From positions 124,001 through 188,000 of the forward strand of contig JALJCO010001385.1 in assembly GCA_023101725.1 (NCBI GenBank): DNA of 64,000 nucleotides. The letters run 5' to 3'. The DNA is from Atherinomorus stipes. Its lineage: Eukaryota > Chordata > Actinopteri > Atheriniformes > Atherinidae. Shown piece by piece: positions 39,401 to 51,010 of the stretch (the stretch's first letter is position 1; each line of letters opens with the position of its first letter). The notes beneath the pieces are model-generated. The model did no database searches, was not told where the DNA came from, and was given only the letters and a program-made list of their open reading frames with translations. The position numbers and the translations under genes are program-made.

Positions 39401-40859
39401 CTGGGGGCCCTTTCTCTCTATAATAGATGCCGCAAGCCTCGCCAGTCCGCCTTGTATTTGCAATCATCAGTGTTTTACTGTCAAAGGGCAGTCCACTGAG
39501 AGCCCTTACTTAGCGTGGAAGCTTTGGAGTTTGGAGTGGAAGAGAGAGAGGCATAGTGGTATGTTCTGAATGCAGAATGTATGAGGTGCAGAAGTGAATG
39601 TACTTTCATTTGCCGTTATCAGAGGTTGGCATGCAGTGCGTGCAGTTTGTTGTTTGGCATCATGTGAGTTCTCTTTATAAGTTGGCGGTATCTGTGTGTG
39701 CAAACGAGAGAGAGAGAAAGGGAGAGCATCAGGGTTGAGTCATTGAGTCATGCAGCATTCTTTCCTGCATTCAGACTGTTGTCAGGAAGCAGAGTAGTTC
39801 TCCGTGAAATAAAACAAACACCCAAATAACCCCATTCTACCTCCCAACTGCATCCATCAAAATCAGCTCAAAAAGAAGGAGATGCAAGAGAACTTCTGGT
39901 AGATAAAACTGATGTGAAGCCAGAAAACTAAAGACAATAATTGCATTCGTGCAGCATTTTCTTTAATTTTCATACACTATTAAAACATCCATCCAAGTTG
40001 ACTCCACCCCCCACCACCACTACCACCCCTACCCCCCACCGGAAAGTATTAAATTCCAAGCATTAGTTTAATAGAATAGTCAAATTAATATTTTTGATTT
40101 CTAAAATGGATCACTTAATGACAACATTTTGCTCAGTTTTCACCATGATTGTATACAAAAAAATGCTGTCACTAAAGGTATTTTAAGCTTATATTATCTA
40201 AATCCTTCATTTTACAACACCAAAATCTATCAGAAACCGCTTCTTAAAAAGCCAGGTATAGATTTTTTTTCTCTATGTAGCATACACTGAAGACAGATTC
40301 AAAAACTCCAACTGGAAATATTTGTCATATCTGTTTGATCTCTCAGCAATACTGATATGCATTCAATCTCATTGTCATTTGTCAAAGAAGCCATTTGCAA
40401 CATTATTAACAATGACGACTTGATATTTAAAATGTGCCAATCTTACCCTGGCTCAATGCACAATCCATATTAAAATGTCATTCCTTTATTTGATTGCATT
40501 CATTTTGACAGTGGATATCATTATCATCCTCCAGTCACTTTGATTAAAAACAAATATGATTCCAATCAATGAGTGGAATGCATATATGAAAAGAAATATC
40601 AGGGTGCAATATGTCTGCAAAGTTAAAATGGAAAAAAGTCACAATAAAGCCCATAAATATCAATGCCAACACATACTGACATGAGTATGAACAAAGTTAT
40701 AAAATTATACCTGTTTAATTGAAAAGAACAAACATTTAAACTGAACGGAAAATATAGAGATAGATTGTATAAAATATCCAACAAAGATGGAAAAAAAAAA
40801 AACCTAACTGGGATCAACTCATGCTGATCATATGAACAAATCCTTTGTGTTGCCATGGC

Positions 40860-41000
40860 ATCAGGGGTAAACAACCAACGGCCTGTGATTTCCTAGGAGT
40901 CATTAGCATGGAATAGGTTTGCAAGCCACTGCAACCTTGCGACCTAGGTCTATAACTCATGTCACACACTGATGATGTAATTAATCAATGTGGTTCACTA
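40860..41000. promoter_or_regulatory. Candidate element with an exact PBX-HOX consensus
   Basis: ATTAATCA at 40980-40987 is the reverse complement of the PBX-HOX consensus TGATTAAT. It lies at the end of a unique block that also holds GTCATTAGCATGG (about 40899-40911). There is no clear MEIS site beside it. Low-weight motif inference. Confidence 0.25.
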
Positions 41001-42544
41001 GTGGCTCATGCAAGGAGCTGCAGGTTTATTGGGGGAAGCATCAGAGCTGGAGAGGTGGGGGTGTTGCATAGAACAGTCATGATAATGATCTAGCGGTGGG
41101 ATTTGATGATGGCTGAAAATATCATATGCATCAAACTGGATGTTGAACAAGTAGATTTGAGTCGGTGTGGTTGAAAGGTGTGTTGTAAAATAAGAATGGT
41201 CCAGCAGTAGATGTGCTTATTGTATGTGGTGAATTGCCAAGCTGGGCTCAGGGGGAGTTTAAGGACCATACACAGCAGATGATGGAGCTACCTCAGCTTG
41301 TAATGATCAGCAACCACAGGAGCTATTACATCCAGCACTATCAGAGAGCACAGAGCCTATCAAACCCTATAATTTAGCCAGCAGTTGGTCAAACATACAA
41401 ACATGCACATGCAGCTCGATTCCAGATAAATGGTAGAGTGTGATCCACATCACCTGTGTTTGTTTCTATGTCCTGCTGCACTTTCTCAGGTCAAATTATA
41501 GGAACTGGACAGCTCATGTACATGAGAATAGTTTGCCCCTCTTGCCATTTACAGGTTTCAGCATAATTAACAGAGCTGTGTCGATTTGAGGCTGGTGCAT
41601 TCCTGACTACAGACAGAAATAGCTCATTTCTGGCTCTAATTATTTATAGACTGTTTTACGTTTTGCGGTCAATCCTCTTTTAAGGATATTGGCCTTGGTG
41701 TTTTTAACTGAACATATTGAGTGGATCCAAAGCTACTCGGGAGGTTATCAATACCATCTTTGTTCTTGCTCTGTGTTTGTGTTCCATCCATTAAATAACC
41801 ATGTCATACTGTCTCCTGAGGGTAGAGGGACTTAAAGGAAGAAGCACAGGGCAGACTGTGCGTTATGTTTGATTTTTGTTCCTCCATTCATCTTACCCTT
41901 TCTCTTTTCACATCAGTTTTTTTTTGCTATTATAATTTGTTTGTTGTTGTTGTTGTTTTTAACTTTTGTGCTCATTGGATGATTTACTACAAACATATTT
42001 TAACAGTGGTAGTTGGCTAAGAGGCTATACTCAATCTAAAAAGTGGTTCTCCAATTTCATGGCGGCTGCAGCTTTGTAACCATTAGGCCCACCATGTTGG
42101 CTTGCTTCTCATGTCACTGTGTGTGTGTCTCAACTGCCATCACACGCCCCTTTCTGTAGCTGGGATTTCAGAGTGCCATGCTTACAGGAAAGTTGCCACA
42201 ACGTGAAGTCTGGGTGGGTGGCCTGCAGCCTTAACCATAAAAAATATGCTTGCATGTTGGAGAGACAGGGTTAGCAAGAAATGCAAGACTGAGTTTAGAA
42301 CTTATGAAGCCAAAATGAGGAAAGGTTGTATACAGGCATACTCTGTATGTTTATATGTGTGTGTTTACTATGTGTGCATATTTGGCCCTGCATATGTGCG
42401 TGTAAGTCTTTAGGGTGCTGTGGAGTGATCATTAGACATGAGAAGGGAAGGAATGGGAGAATGAGTGAGGGCTGCAAGAGGCATGAGCTGAACAAAGTGG
42501 GATTTTTTTGTGTTGTGTCTATGCGGTCAGAGTAAATCTCCTTA

Positions 42545-42745
42545 CTCAGGGGTTTTGCGTGTGACGGGGGCTTTAACGTCCCCACTCTCCTTGATGAGAC
42601 ATCTTTCTTGTTTGTTCAAACCATTCATTACTTGGTGGCTGTTGGACGAGCTGTGCCGCTGGCCGGCGTATTTATCACCAGGCTAGAGCGCACTCTGGCT
42701 GACAGTAGGCGATTGATGACCAGATCTGGGCTTGAGAGGCTGAGG
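42545..42745. promoter_or_regulatory. Candidate MEIS/PBX-HOX element
   Basis: TGACAG (42700-42705) and CGATTGATGA (42710-42719, one mismatch from TGATTGATGA) are 4 bp apart. The surrounding block is unique, CpG-containing and repeat-free (GGCCGGCGTATTTATCACC, CCATTCATTACTTGG). This is the second best PBX-HOX plus MEIS arrangement in the window. Function is inferred. Confidence 0.38.
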
Positions 42746-43239
42746 AAGCCTTAATACAATGTAAATGACCCACTCCCATTTCCAATCTAAGCTATTCCTG
42801 TCCCTATGCTTTGATACCACATCATCTTTAGCCAAGGCTTTGAGGATATTTTTCATAGGTTTGTGTGATATGTGTACCTTAAAAATAAAGTGGGAGGGAG
42901 AATGTGCTTTGTTATATTTGCAACTGCATTTTGATGGTGACCAAGGTCATGAAGAAAACCACAAAGGAAGCCCACTAGTGTAAGGGAGAGGAAAAAGAGA
43001 GTACACTCCCAGTAAATGTTGTTGAGAACATGTGCGCAAAAACACATGCAGATGTAGACATTGTTTGTCTTTGGACTTTCTGCACTCTTTGCCTGCAGTT
43101 CGGAACATGTTTCATTTGTGCATACGCATACACACACAGCAAGTCTGTCTAACCCAGCCAAGGAAATGTCAGCACCTGGCAATCAAAAAATGTATTTCTA
43201 TGCAAGCATTATCATCTTTCCTTTGTTAATAATTTTAGC

Positions 43240-43610
43240 ATATTAAAAGGGACTGCATACACAAGTACAAATCAGATTAATCCCCCTCTGCAGCAGGGAC
43301 TCATTATTTGTCCAATCTTAGCCTTGTTTGTTATTAATTGAGCACATTCCTCAAACCTCTTTTTTCATCTCTCCTTTAATTAAAACATTTAAACAGGCAG
43401 GGCTACCTGAAAGGAGAAATCCTCTTTTCTGCTGATATGGATTCTAACTTACATCAATTATTCCAGCAGTAAATGAGAAAATGCTTCTTGAGCAACTGTT
43501 ATCATTTCATGTTAAAATTGGATTCAATTAGCAGAAACCATGCGAGCATTACCTGCTATGGAGTTTGCTTTCTCAATGAGCCCAAGAAGGGAAAGGAGCT
43601 GAAATGGTGA
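43240..43610. promoter_or_regulatory. Candidate conserved intronic enhancer block
   Basis: This 370-bp block without simple repeats is packed with homeodomain-type cores: CAGATTAATCC, ACTCATTATTTG, GTTATTAATTGAGC, CTTTAATTAAAACA, CATCAATTATTCC and TTCAATTAGCAG. To the eye it is among the most enhancer-like stretches here, about 1.2 kb upstream of an exon. Conservation not tested. Confidence 0.42.
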
Positions 43611-43635
43611 AGTTAAAGTTTCAAAGAGTGGAGGA

Positions 43636-43650
43636 TTTTTTTTTTTTTTT
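43636..43650. repeat. Poly(T) run
   Basis: Fifteen consecutive T; simple homopolymer. Confidence 0.8.
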
Positions 43651-44349
43651 GTTACAAAAAGGATAGTCTGTCAATGGAGCTTGAAATCCTCTGAAAATAA
43701 AGGATTAAAATCATCACCTTTAAAAGCAATTTTTTCTGTGTTGTGATTTGCAGGTGTCATCTTTATGGATGTTTTAATGTATCTATGTGTATTTCTGTTT
43801 GGACATGCTTTTTTGCATGTGTAAGTCTGTATGCGTGCATGCTCTCTGTTTAGAGCGGCTGAATGAAACACATAGTGTCTCATTTGTTTCGTTTGCGTGC
43901 GCCCCGACTCCTAATCTGGCCCTTAAAGACATCTGTCACCAGCGATCACTGTTGTTTTGTCATGCTTCATAGCAGGCCCAGGGGGAGCAAGGCAGCCCAA
44001 GGTCTGCCATTTATATCAGCCAATGTTCTTTAGATTGGACCTGACACAAATAGTATCATTGCAGCCCTTGTTGGAGAATTCCATTTTCAGGTAAAAAATC
44101 TTGGCAAAGCTATGGAGGAGATTTCACGGCATTCTGTTCATTCTGCATTAGCCTGTATTCAGCTGCTCTCTATGAAAAAGCCACCACCAGGATGCATGTC
44201 AGACATTCAAGGAAAGATAAATGTATTTACTGCAAATCTGCACCCACTCATTTTGTTGCTCGTATTATAAAAGAATTCTCAGACACCACAATATCTGTGT
44301 TGGGCCCACCAGAGAGCCTTGTTTGTCAACATATATGTGCTCAAAAGTG

Positions 44350-44367
44350 TTTTTTTTTTTTTTTTTT
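44350..44367. repeat. Poly(T) run
   Basis: Eighteen consecutive T, followed about 140 bp later by a TG-rich stretch. Confidence 0.8.
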
Positions 44368-44502
44368 GCATATGATTGTGCATATACTATAGGTTGTTTG
44401 TGTGTGTGGGCTGGAGATAGAGAATGGCGTTATTACATCTGACAGTTGTGACAAACTTGTTCGGCCAGCTCTGACAGGTTTAGCGTTGAATTCTGTGTAT
44501 GA

Positions 44503-44530
44503 GTGCGTGTGTGTGCGTGTGTGTGTGTGG
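44503..44530. repeat. Imperfect (TG)n microsatellite
   Basis: TG units interrupted by CG steps (TGCGTGTGTGTGCGTG pattern). Alternating purine-pyrimidine sequence such as this favours Z-DNA. Confidence 0.75.
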
Positions 44531-44685
44531 GTGAACACGTGTATGCGGTGAATGTCTATACTGTTCAAGGGAGGGACCGGGTTGGGTGGAGGTCAGAAGA
44601 AGGTGCAGTCTTGGGTTACACAATGAAACAAATACAGAAATATACTAAACACTAACAGCAGTAAGTTAACAGCAAAGAAACCTGA

Positions 44686-44877
<192 letters not shown>

Positions 44878-45429
44878 TGAGTCAAGATTTCCGCTTGCCC
44901 TATCTTCACAACCAGCATCACTCTGCCTTTTATTTTCAAAAGCCTTTGCCTCCCCTCTTCCCACCAGCCAAGACGGCTAATACTCCTAAAGTGTGAAAAC
45001 CGTTTATGTACATCCCTCCCTGTCTCGTATAGACACACAGCGATGCACGCAGAGACATACACACAGACAACCTTTGTAACATTATTATATGTAAGCTACC
45101 AGGATGTTCCGGTGTTATCGTTACAGTGTTTTGCGGCTAAGTCAGTAGTCTTTGTGGTTTGGTGTACATGTATGCAGTTGGATATATTTAAGGGAGACTG
45201 GCAGAAATCATAAGCTGCCCCTACAGCCCCCACACCCACCCCACCCCTTCATCCAAAACCATACCTAGCGCTGCCACTGATGCCCCCACAAACAGGAAAA
45301 ACTGCCTTCCACCCCCTCCCCATTTTACACAAGCTATATGGTGGATTAAGGTTTTGGTGGCCTGGCCAGCAGGGCCTTTGTAGATGGCTTAGCACATAAC
45401 TGGGGGTGGTGGATTAAATAAAATGATCA

Positions 45430-45800
45430 CAGAAGCAAAGAAATGATACAGGAATTACTTATCAAAATACTAGCCTAGGTTTTATCTGCGGCTTAATTTT
45501 GTTCAGTACATTCTCAGGGTGATGTTCAGATTAATTGAACTGACAGCTTCCTTTCAAAATTCCGGGAAGGTATTTGCACGGATTTCAGGTCTTACACAAA
45601 CTTAATTATATGGAACCCCATTTTATCATTCTAATTCCATGTAGCGGGGGTTCTATTTACAAATGACAAGTCTGTGCCTTTTATTCACAGCTTTCCTTAA
45701 TATATTTATCAAAGCGGGTTCATTTACAAAGTGCTCTATCTGTTGGATACAGGCAGGCTGACATTAACGAAGCTTTTAGGTTTATCAGACTCACAGCCTG
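45430..45800. promoter_or_regulatory. Candidate conserved intronic enhancer block with a MEIS site
   Basis: AGATTAAT (45528-45535, one mismatch from TGATTAAT) lies 5 bp before TGACAG (45541-45546). Nearby are GGCTTAATTTTG, ACTTAATTATATGG, TTCTAATTCC and GACATTAACGAAGC. The block is about 370 bp, repeat-free, and starts about 550 bp downstream of an exon. Enhancer function is inferred. Confidence 0.4.
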
Positions 45801-46009
45801 ACAAGCCACCCGAGGGTCAATTGATTTTTTTGGTTCTGTGATTCATTTTTTTCTCATTTTTCCTGGATCACAATGAGAAACATGCCTGGAGAATTAGCTG
45901 GGTTTGTCAGCCTTATCTATCAAACCCCCCTCCCTCATCCTCCCCCTCCAACCTGAAATACTCTGTCTCTCTCTGTCTCTCTTATACACCCTTTGCTTTA
46001 TTCCCTTCT

Positions 46010-46220
46010 AGCCAGGGGAAGTCAAACTACTTAAATTGGCCACAGGAACCGCTGTTATCAGACTTTAATGCACCCTACAGTGTGGATAGCATTTCAATTA
46101 CACCAGTAACCAAAGATTAGCCCCCGCTTGCCTGTTTCATGCCTCATGCAACCGTTTCGGGATGCCGTGCACCTTACCTACAGGAGCAGAAAATTGAGTT
46201 GCCTTGCCTGTGTCATGGTG
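46010..46220. promoter_or_regulatory. Candidate conserved intronic enhancer block
   Basis: ACTTAAATTGGCC, GACTTTAATGCACC, TTTCAATTACACC, AAAGATTAGCC and GTGATTAATGC occur in complex, repeat-free sequence following a CT-rich stretch. Called by eye. Confidence 0.32.
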
Positions 46221-46754
46221 ATTAATGCAGAAATACTCAGCTAGCCTGGGAGGAGAGAGAAAGGGAAACAGACATGGACATAGATAGATATAGAAGGATT
46301 CCCTGTCGTCTCATTGGCCGTGAAATCCAAACCTCTGATTCATTTGGTCTGTAAGCATCTGGAGCTGTGTCACATCCTCATGAAGTTCATTTCCAGACAC
46401 ACATATGAACATAAACGGTCACTGAGCTGAGTCCATAAGTTACACCGACCATCTCAATAAAAACACCAGGAATCACTTTTCACAAATAAAGTTGCAGGAG
46501 ATGCTTGGACTGTGCCAGTCTATTCTGTGCTGCACTTCTAGTGTTGTCAACACAGGATGTCGCCACATTATTGGCTGTATTACAGTGAGGGAGAGATGAG
46601 AAGCAGAGAGGATGAAGGTCTCCACTTCTCACTCTCCACGTTTGCAAGTTACAAATACAGTTTTGTTTTATTTTTGCTTCTAATAACGGCTGAGATGTTC
46701 CACTCCTGACATGGCAGAACGCAGCTGTATGAAATTCCTGTTTTTTAAAAGAAA

Positions 46755-46774
46755 GGGGGGGGGGGGGGGGGGGG
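46755..46774. repeat. Poly(G) run
   Basis: Twenty consecutive G. The run can form quadruplexes, and its length is error-prone in sequencing. Confidence 0.85.
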
Positions 46775-48289
46775 AGCTCTTCAAATTCCTGGCTGGCCCC
46801 TTGCATTGTTCTGTAGTTCCCTTTGATGCATAGTTGCTGCCATGTTACCGGCCAGAGAGCGGCAGAGAGAGAGATAGATACAGACGAAGAGAGAGACAGA
46901 AGCAGAGGATGAGTGGGGGGAAAGGGAGGGGACGGCCGCCGTCTTTGGTTTCCAGAGCTCTCCCTCGGGGAAAGGATGTGCTGAATCAGGGCTTTGTCCG
47001 CCGGCACAATCGCAACCCAGCGAGGGCACAACGGTGCTCTGTGTGATAGTCAATAGACAGTGCATCTCACTCTCTCCCCTCTTGCCCCATCAAACCTCCC
47101 AGAATCGTAACGTCAAACTGACACCTCCCTTTATGTTTACCTGTAGTTCACCTGTATGCACAAAACAACACCCCGCTGATTTGAAACCTTTTTGTTTCAG
47201 TGCTACTGACACACACAACCCACCTGCTTCTATAATGTGTATCAATAACTAACAGGCTCACCTGCTTGAAACCCACGCCCCATTAGCTGTTCAATGCTAA
47301 TAAGGAGCAGAGGAAGTGGTTAAAGTCCACAATCTCACTGCACTGGTGCTGAGCAGATGAGGAGGACTTGATTATCCCATTAGTAGACTGCAAAAGTATT
47401 AGTGTGTATGCATGCACGCAATGCATGTTGTTATTAATTGGAAAGTATGCCCTTCCCCCTATGTACTGAGATGTTTTGTGTGTACAGTGTGCATCATTTC
47501 ACCGTGAGGTAGAATGATGTTTTGTTTGCCATTTGAGACAATAGGCGTCGTGCTAACAGAATTGGGGCGTGGTCTGATATGTAATTGCATTTGTTTAAGA
47601 TTGCAGGAAAAGGTGAGGGCCATGTCACCCACAGCATTGTGGGATAGTGAAGTAAGGCAGACGCAGGTGCCTGCACACTAAAGAAGCGTTAATAGTTTAC
47701 AGTATCTAGCAGCATATTTGCCTGCCTCAGCAGCTCCTGGTGTCCTGCTATCAGTCTGGGCTAAATGGAGCCTGACCGAATCCTTTCATGTCTCAGCTTC
47801 AGACCCAGCATGATGTGCCCTCACTCACTGCTATAAACACACACACCAACTATCCTGCCATTATTTACCACTGCAGCAATGCTAACACACTCACACACAC
47901 ACATCCACTCAGAGGGTTATTACATGAGCCTGAGAGATGATGGTGATGACAGATGACTGAGAGAAACAACATCTAAAAAAAGGAAGGAAATCGTCCCATC
48001 ATTATTCCCTCATCTCACAGGCAGCCAGTTGGTCATTTCCATGGCGGAGGGAGTGGCAGAGCAAGTCAGAGAACGAATATGTCAGTTCTTGGCATCTATG
48101 ATGACTGACTGCTGTGCCACGGGAGCACTAATAACAATAAAGAGGGCACTAAGCCACACTCTATTTTTACTTCTCTGCCTCCTCTCTACAGCCCAGGGGG
48201 GACTACATGCACAGACACACACACCTACTCACACACAGATACAGACATGCACAGGGGAGAGGCTCTAATTAGCGGCAGAAAGGAATACA

Positions 48290-48730
48290 ATGAGTGAGTT
48301 ATTAAGACACAGGGGCGGATCGCAGCCAACCTTTGCCCCCTGTTGGAGCACAGGTCACATGATAAGGGAAGGATATCCGCCAGACGACGGCGCCAAGCAG
48401 CCTATGCCTACTGAGGAGATGAAATAGGTTCAATCTCTGCAGCCATTCTATGCTGGGCATGGTGCACTGATTTTTTTCTCTTTTCTTTTTCTTAAATATC
48501 TATCAGGATGAACTTCCCCCCGAAGCAGCTTTCATATCAGACAGACATGTATCATTACATTCAGATTTACATTTTCTGTATTATTTTTTTTTATCAATTA
48601 GCAACTGTAGCTAAAAGCTGTTAAGATGAATCCACCAAAAATTTATATTCCGTCATTCAGTCAGTGCATTTGATGTCTTTCCAATTAACTTGATTCGTGG
48701 GGGAAATTAGTCAAATAAAGCCAAAATAAA
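48290..48730. promoter_or_regulatory. Candidate regulatory block
   Basis: The left part is CpG-containing with a CTCF-like motif (48334-48346). The right part, 48480-48730, has TTATCAATTAGCAAC, TTCCAATTAACTTG and GAAATTAGTC cores. It has few repeats. Enhancer or insulator function is inferred only from motifs. Confidence 0.33.
48334..48346 (-). promoter_or_regulatory. CTCF-like core motif
   Basis: TGCCCCCTGTTGG matches 12 of 13 positions of the reverse-oriented CTCF core YGCCMYCTRSTGG. CTCF sites often mark boundaries within large developmental loci. Motif evidence only. Confidence 0.3.
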
Positions 48731-48799
48731 CATGCTAAAGTATACAGTTGAAATTGGCACCAAAATCACAGCATTCATGCTTCTCCAGCATCCATCATG

Positions 48800-48817
48800 C
48801 CCCCCCCCCCCCCCCCC
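48800..48817. repeat. Poly(C) run
   Basis: Eighteen consecutive C; quadruplex-forming on the minus strand. Confidence 0.85.
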
Positions 48818-49619
48818 TTTGTATGCTTCAGAAAAATTGTTTTAAAAGCACTAAACTGACTGTTTTGCAGTCCTCTTTACAGCAGGTTCCTCATCCCCCT
48901 TTCAGATTCTCTTTCATTTCCGCTTTCTTCTCCACTCCCTCCAGACAGAGGTGTGCAGAAACAGATCTGCACGTTCACATGCAAAATTTTAATGATAAAA
49001 TGCTTTAGTTTGTAGTATGTGAGAACAAGACAGAGAGGAAAAAAAAATCAAATTTGTTCCTCCACTTAAAAAGCATTTTCCAGCCTTTTTTCCATGTCCA
49101 GTGAGACACTTTGGAACACTTTCTTTTATGATTTTTTTTATGATATTCTGGTTTGGCAGACAAGCCCATTATGAAATGCAAAATAATAACTAATATTTTC
49201 CAAATGTAACATAAAGTTATGAAACTGGCCTAGCTGCCTTTTTTTTCCACATTCTTTATAAGTTTTTAAGTCTCATGAATCTCACACAGAGGCTTTTGAG
49301 GTCCTTTCCCCCCTTGCCAAACTCTACATGTCTGCCTGTTACTTACTTTTCCGTCGCTTCTTTTCTGTTGGACTAGTTGAGTGAAGTTGCTGGTTATCTG
49401 TGCAACTTTGACCCAGATGGAAATGTCATGCCTTTTTTTGGCTGCAACCAGGGACTCCCAGCAGTGGCCATCTCATGCCCCTGGCTTTCTAAATATACAG
49501 CTGCAGTGTGGATGGTTGCGGCTGTGTGTGTGTATCTCTCTCGCTCTCTCTCATTGGTGTGTTTGTGTAAGCTGCCATGAGTGTATATGTGCCTCTAACT
49601 AAAAAGAGAGACTATCAGG

Positions 49620-49800
49620 ATGCTGCCAACATCGGCATCATGATCCCTCTCATTTAGGGACCGCTAATTGGCAGTTAATTAGCAGAATTGACTCTGTTGT
49701 CAGATCCCAAGTGCCAGCCCCCCTACCAACACCCTCCATCCGCTAAGTTCATTTGATCTGGCTGCTTTCTTGATGCTGTAATAATAATCCTATTTTATCA
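49620..49800. promoter_or_regulatory. Candidate conserved intronic element
   Basis: CCGCTAATTGGCAGTTAATTAGCAG, seen as two adjacent TAATT cores (about 49664-49688), is followed by TTGACTCTGTTGTCAG. It lies in unique sequence and is enhancer-like by composition. Confidence 0.33.
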
Positions 49801-50899
49801 GTTTTGGAGGGAGAAACACATTTGGAAAAACATATTCTCATTATTGGCAGAGTAAAACAGAAAAGAAAACCTGTTGTAGCAGGGTTTATTTTACTTTTAA
49901 TTTTTAGCAGCAGTTGTCACAGATCCAAATATCTACTCACGGCACAATTTAGACACATGCCTTGCTCACAGGCAAGCCATGGGAGTCTTTAACAGCTGAT
50001 TCTAATGTGTGCCACTGTGTTTATGTCTGCACTCAGAGTATACAGCATGTGTTGCGTGTGAGTGCAGGAGCCCTGTTGAAATGTTCAGTGTGATTAACAG
50101 GGCCCACTCCCACTTTATCGGGCACTAGGGGCACTTTGGGTCATAGCGTGGCATGGACACCCACCGAGGCTATGGAGCAACCCTGTGCCCAGCTCTTTGC
50201 AAGCTTAGAGTTATGAAAAACAGGTGGTGCTTTAATAAAACTGGCAATGTTGGGCGATCATGCACAAAAACGAATGCCTTTTTACTTGTTTTCCCATTAC
50301 AAGCTCAAGACTCTCCAAGGCTGTGGAATTCTCCCAGCTAAGACGGCATGCAAGGAGAACGAAGCCAGACGAGGCAAGATAGAGCAGCGAAGAGCTGAGA
50401 GAGGCATTACAGAGAGAGCATTAGAGAGAGATGGAGAGAGATGGGAGGAGGGAGGTCTTTGTACTTCTCTGCTCCTTTTGGCTCTTTTATTCCTCAACGG
50501 CTTGGTTTTATTGGTGGGTCGTTTAATAACAAGGGCTCTGCGTTTGAAATGAAGTCGAGCTGCGTTTGCGTGGGCAGGCCTCCCTTTTTTATTTTAAGAT
50601 GGTAATTTCTGTACTGGGGTGAGAACTGGTGAAAGATCGAGAGAATACACTAGAGAGAGTGAGGAGAGCAAGAGGGTGAGAATGCTAGAGAGGGAGAATT
50701 CAAAGGGAATACAAGGAAGGGAAAGTAGGTTAATTTATTTCATTTGTAAGAAGAGAGAGAACTTAAAAAGATAAAAAAAAAAAAAAAAGGTTGGTGATAG
50801 TGAGAAGGAAAGCGATGGGATGCTGTTTTCGTGAACAAGCAGCTTAATGCGCACGGGCAGCCACAGTAAGCCTGCTAGAATCTCCCCGCGCCTGAGGCC

Positions 50900-51010
50900 A
50901 TCTGTGAGCAGAATAGCAATTTTATTACTTTGTCATTAAACCAATTTCACAGCAGTATTGTTTGTTAATGAGCAGCCGCAAACGAGCGAAGATGTCACGT
51001 ACTAGAATAG
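50900..51010. promoter_or_regulatory. Candidate conserved intronic element
   Basis: AGCAATTTTATTAC, TTGTCATTAAACC and TTTGTTAATGAGCAGCC are followed by CpG-containing unique sequence up to GATGTCACGTAC. Short block called by eye. Confidence 0.28.

Noticed and set aside
40491..40511. TGATTGCATT followed by TGACAG as another PBX-HOX/MEIS pair
   Set aside because: TGATTGCA breaks the TGATNNAT consensus, and the surrounding sequence is generally AT-rich, so the match carries little weight.
46480..47031. 183-codon open frame on the minus strand
   Set aside because: It runs through the poly-G tract (proline run) and shows no protein-like features. Chance frame.
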